In this document: piece after piece, positions 10,129-10,963 of the stretch
How the letters are laid out: every line of letters starts with the position of its first letter
How positions within the stretch are numbered: the stretch's first letter is position 1
NCBI GenBank assembly: GCA_017998735.1
Contig: JAGOCN010000033.1
Span: 1-10,963 of the forward strand
Origin: Giesbergeria sp.
GTDB lineage: Bacteria > Pseudomonadota > Gammaproteobacteria > Burkholderiales > Burkholderiaceae_C
Length of the DNA stretch: 10,963 nt
Reading direction: 5' to 3'
Notes under the pieces: generated by a model
The model's database searches: none
Told to the model about the DNA's origin: nothing
The model's input: only the letters and a program-made list of their open reading frames with translations
Position numbers and translations under genes: made by a program

Positions 10129-10963
10129 TCACGGCCGCACGGCAGCAACTTCGGGCCGGCGCACGCGAAACCAGGCGGCGTACATGGCTGGCAGCGCCAG
10201 CAGCGTCAGCACCGTGGCCACGATCAGCCCGCCCATGATGGCGACCGCCATCGGCCCCCAGAACACGCTGCGCGACAGTGGAATCATGGCCAGCACGGCG
10301 GCGGCCGCCGTCAGCACGATGGGCCGCAGGCGGCGCACCGCAGACTCGACAATCGCGTCCCACGCAGGCACGCCGCGCGCGCGGTCGGTCTCGATCTGGT
10401 CGATCAGGATGACCGAGTTGCGCTGGATCATGCCCATCAGCGCAATCACGCCCAGCAGCGCCACAAAGCCGAACGGCCGGCCCAGCAGCAGCAGCGCGCC
10501 CGCCACCCCGGCAATGCCGAGCGGTCCGGTCAGGAACACCAGCATGGCGCGGCTGAAGCTGTGCAGCTGCAGCATGAGCAGCGTGAAGGTGATGAACAGC
10601 ATGATCGGGATGCCGGCGGCAATCGACGCCGAGCCCTTGGAGCTTTCCTCCACCGCGCCGGCCACCTCGATGCGGTAGGTGCCCTGCCCGGCCTCGCGCC
10701 AGGCGGCTTCGATCTTGCGCAGTCCGGGCAGCAGCGCTTCGGTCACGGTGGCGCCCTGCAGGCCCTCGACCACTTCGCCCTGCACGGTGATGGCGTAGTT
10801 GCGGTTTTCGCGCCACATCACGCCCGGCTCCCAGGCCAGCACCGGCTTGGCAATCTGCGCCAGCGGAATCGACTGGCCAGACGCCGTGGACAGGTAGGCG
10901 TTGGCAATGTCGGTGATGAAGCGGCGTTCGTCCTCGGGCTGGCGCAGCACGATGTCGATCAGC
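10129..10963 (-). CDS. RND family efflux transporter permease, C-terminal part (5' truncated by window edge)
   Basis: Inner-membrane proton-driven pump subunit that normally works with a periplasmic adaptor and an outer-membrane channel to export drugs, solvents or other toxic compounds. About 278 of roughly 1,020-1,050 residues are in the window; the frame stays open to the right edge. The first ~110 residues are periplasmic (SIPLAQIAKPVLAWEPG, NYAITVQGEVVEG). Five hydrophobic stretches then match TM8-TM12: around IPIMLFITFTLLML, MLVFLTGPLGIAGVAGALLLL, VALLGVIALMGMIQRNSVIL, IVLTAAAAVLAMIPL and MAVAIMGGLIVATVLTLLAL. GMIQRNSVILIDQIE is the conserved RND segment after TM10. The proton-relay aspartates of TM4 lie outside, so activity cannot be judged. 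It looks like an HAE-type pump, perhaps near the TriC/MexK branch, but substrate is not predictable. A strong terminator follows. Confidence 0.9.
   Translation of the reverse strand, partial: LIDIVLRQPEDERRFITDIANAYLSTASGQSIPLAQIAKPVLAWEPGVMWRENRNYAITVQGEVVEGLQGATVTEALLPGLRKIEAAWREAGQGTYRIEVAGAVEESSKGSASIAAGIPIMLFITFTLLMLQLHSFSRAMLVFLTGPLGIAGVAGALLLLGRPFGFVALLGVIALMGMIQRNSVILIDQIETDRARGVPAWDAIVESAVRRLRPIVLTAAAAVLAMIPLSRSVFWGPMAVAIMGGLIVATVLTLLALPAMYAAWFRVRRPEVAAVRP

Noticed and set aside
1..10963. CRISPR array, transposase, integrase, toxin-antitoxin or defence genes
   Set aside because: No regularly spaced repeats beyond the two tRNA-Gly copies, and no open frame resembles such proteins; the content is housekeeping.

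Overview
The window looks like a chromosomal housekeeping region of a GC-rich betaproteobacterium, most likely Comamonadaceae (Acidovorax, Rhodoferax, Polaromonas and relatives). The reasons are the tig-clpP-clpX-lon order with flanking tRNA genes, protein sequences typical of Burkholderiales, and a palindromic interspersed element at about 1711-1775 that I recall from Comamonadaceae genomes. This placement is inference from memory, not a search result. I see no phage, transposase, CRISPR or defence locus.

Layout. The left end (plus strand) holds the C-terminal half of a class I fumarate hydratase, then glutamate racemase (murI). The murI 3' end runs into the interspersed palindrome. Everything to the right is on the minus strand. 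Convergent with murI are a small YgjP/M48-type metallopeptidase (1821-2360) and a conserved protein of unknown function, probably DUF6806 (2455-3087). Next comes a tRNA cluster (3101-3755), read on the minus strand as Gly(GCC)-Cys(GCA)-Gly(GCC)-Leu(UAA), whose last tRNA ends only 13 nt before the DUF6806-like start codon. Upstream lies the protein quality-control block, in transcription order tRNA-Leu(UAG), tig, clpP, clpX, lon. The right edge carries the C-terminal part of an RND efflux permease with its own intrinsic terminator.

How it works together. Trigger factor folds nascent chains at the ribosome. ClpX unfolds substrates and feeds them to ClpP, and Lon degrades misfolded proteins independently. 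Each gap in this block holds a hairpin, so expression is probably tuned gene by gene. A good sigma-32-like promoter precedes lon, and a weaker one overlaps a hairpin before clpP.

No new multi-gene system is evident. The points most worth a second look are the mobile palindrome that supplies the murI stop codon, the duplicated tRNA-Gly plus hairpin module, the tRNA-mRNA junction at the DUF6806-like gene, and the three-segment alternative pairing between clpX and lon. No gap without a gene exceeds 300 bases.
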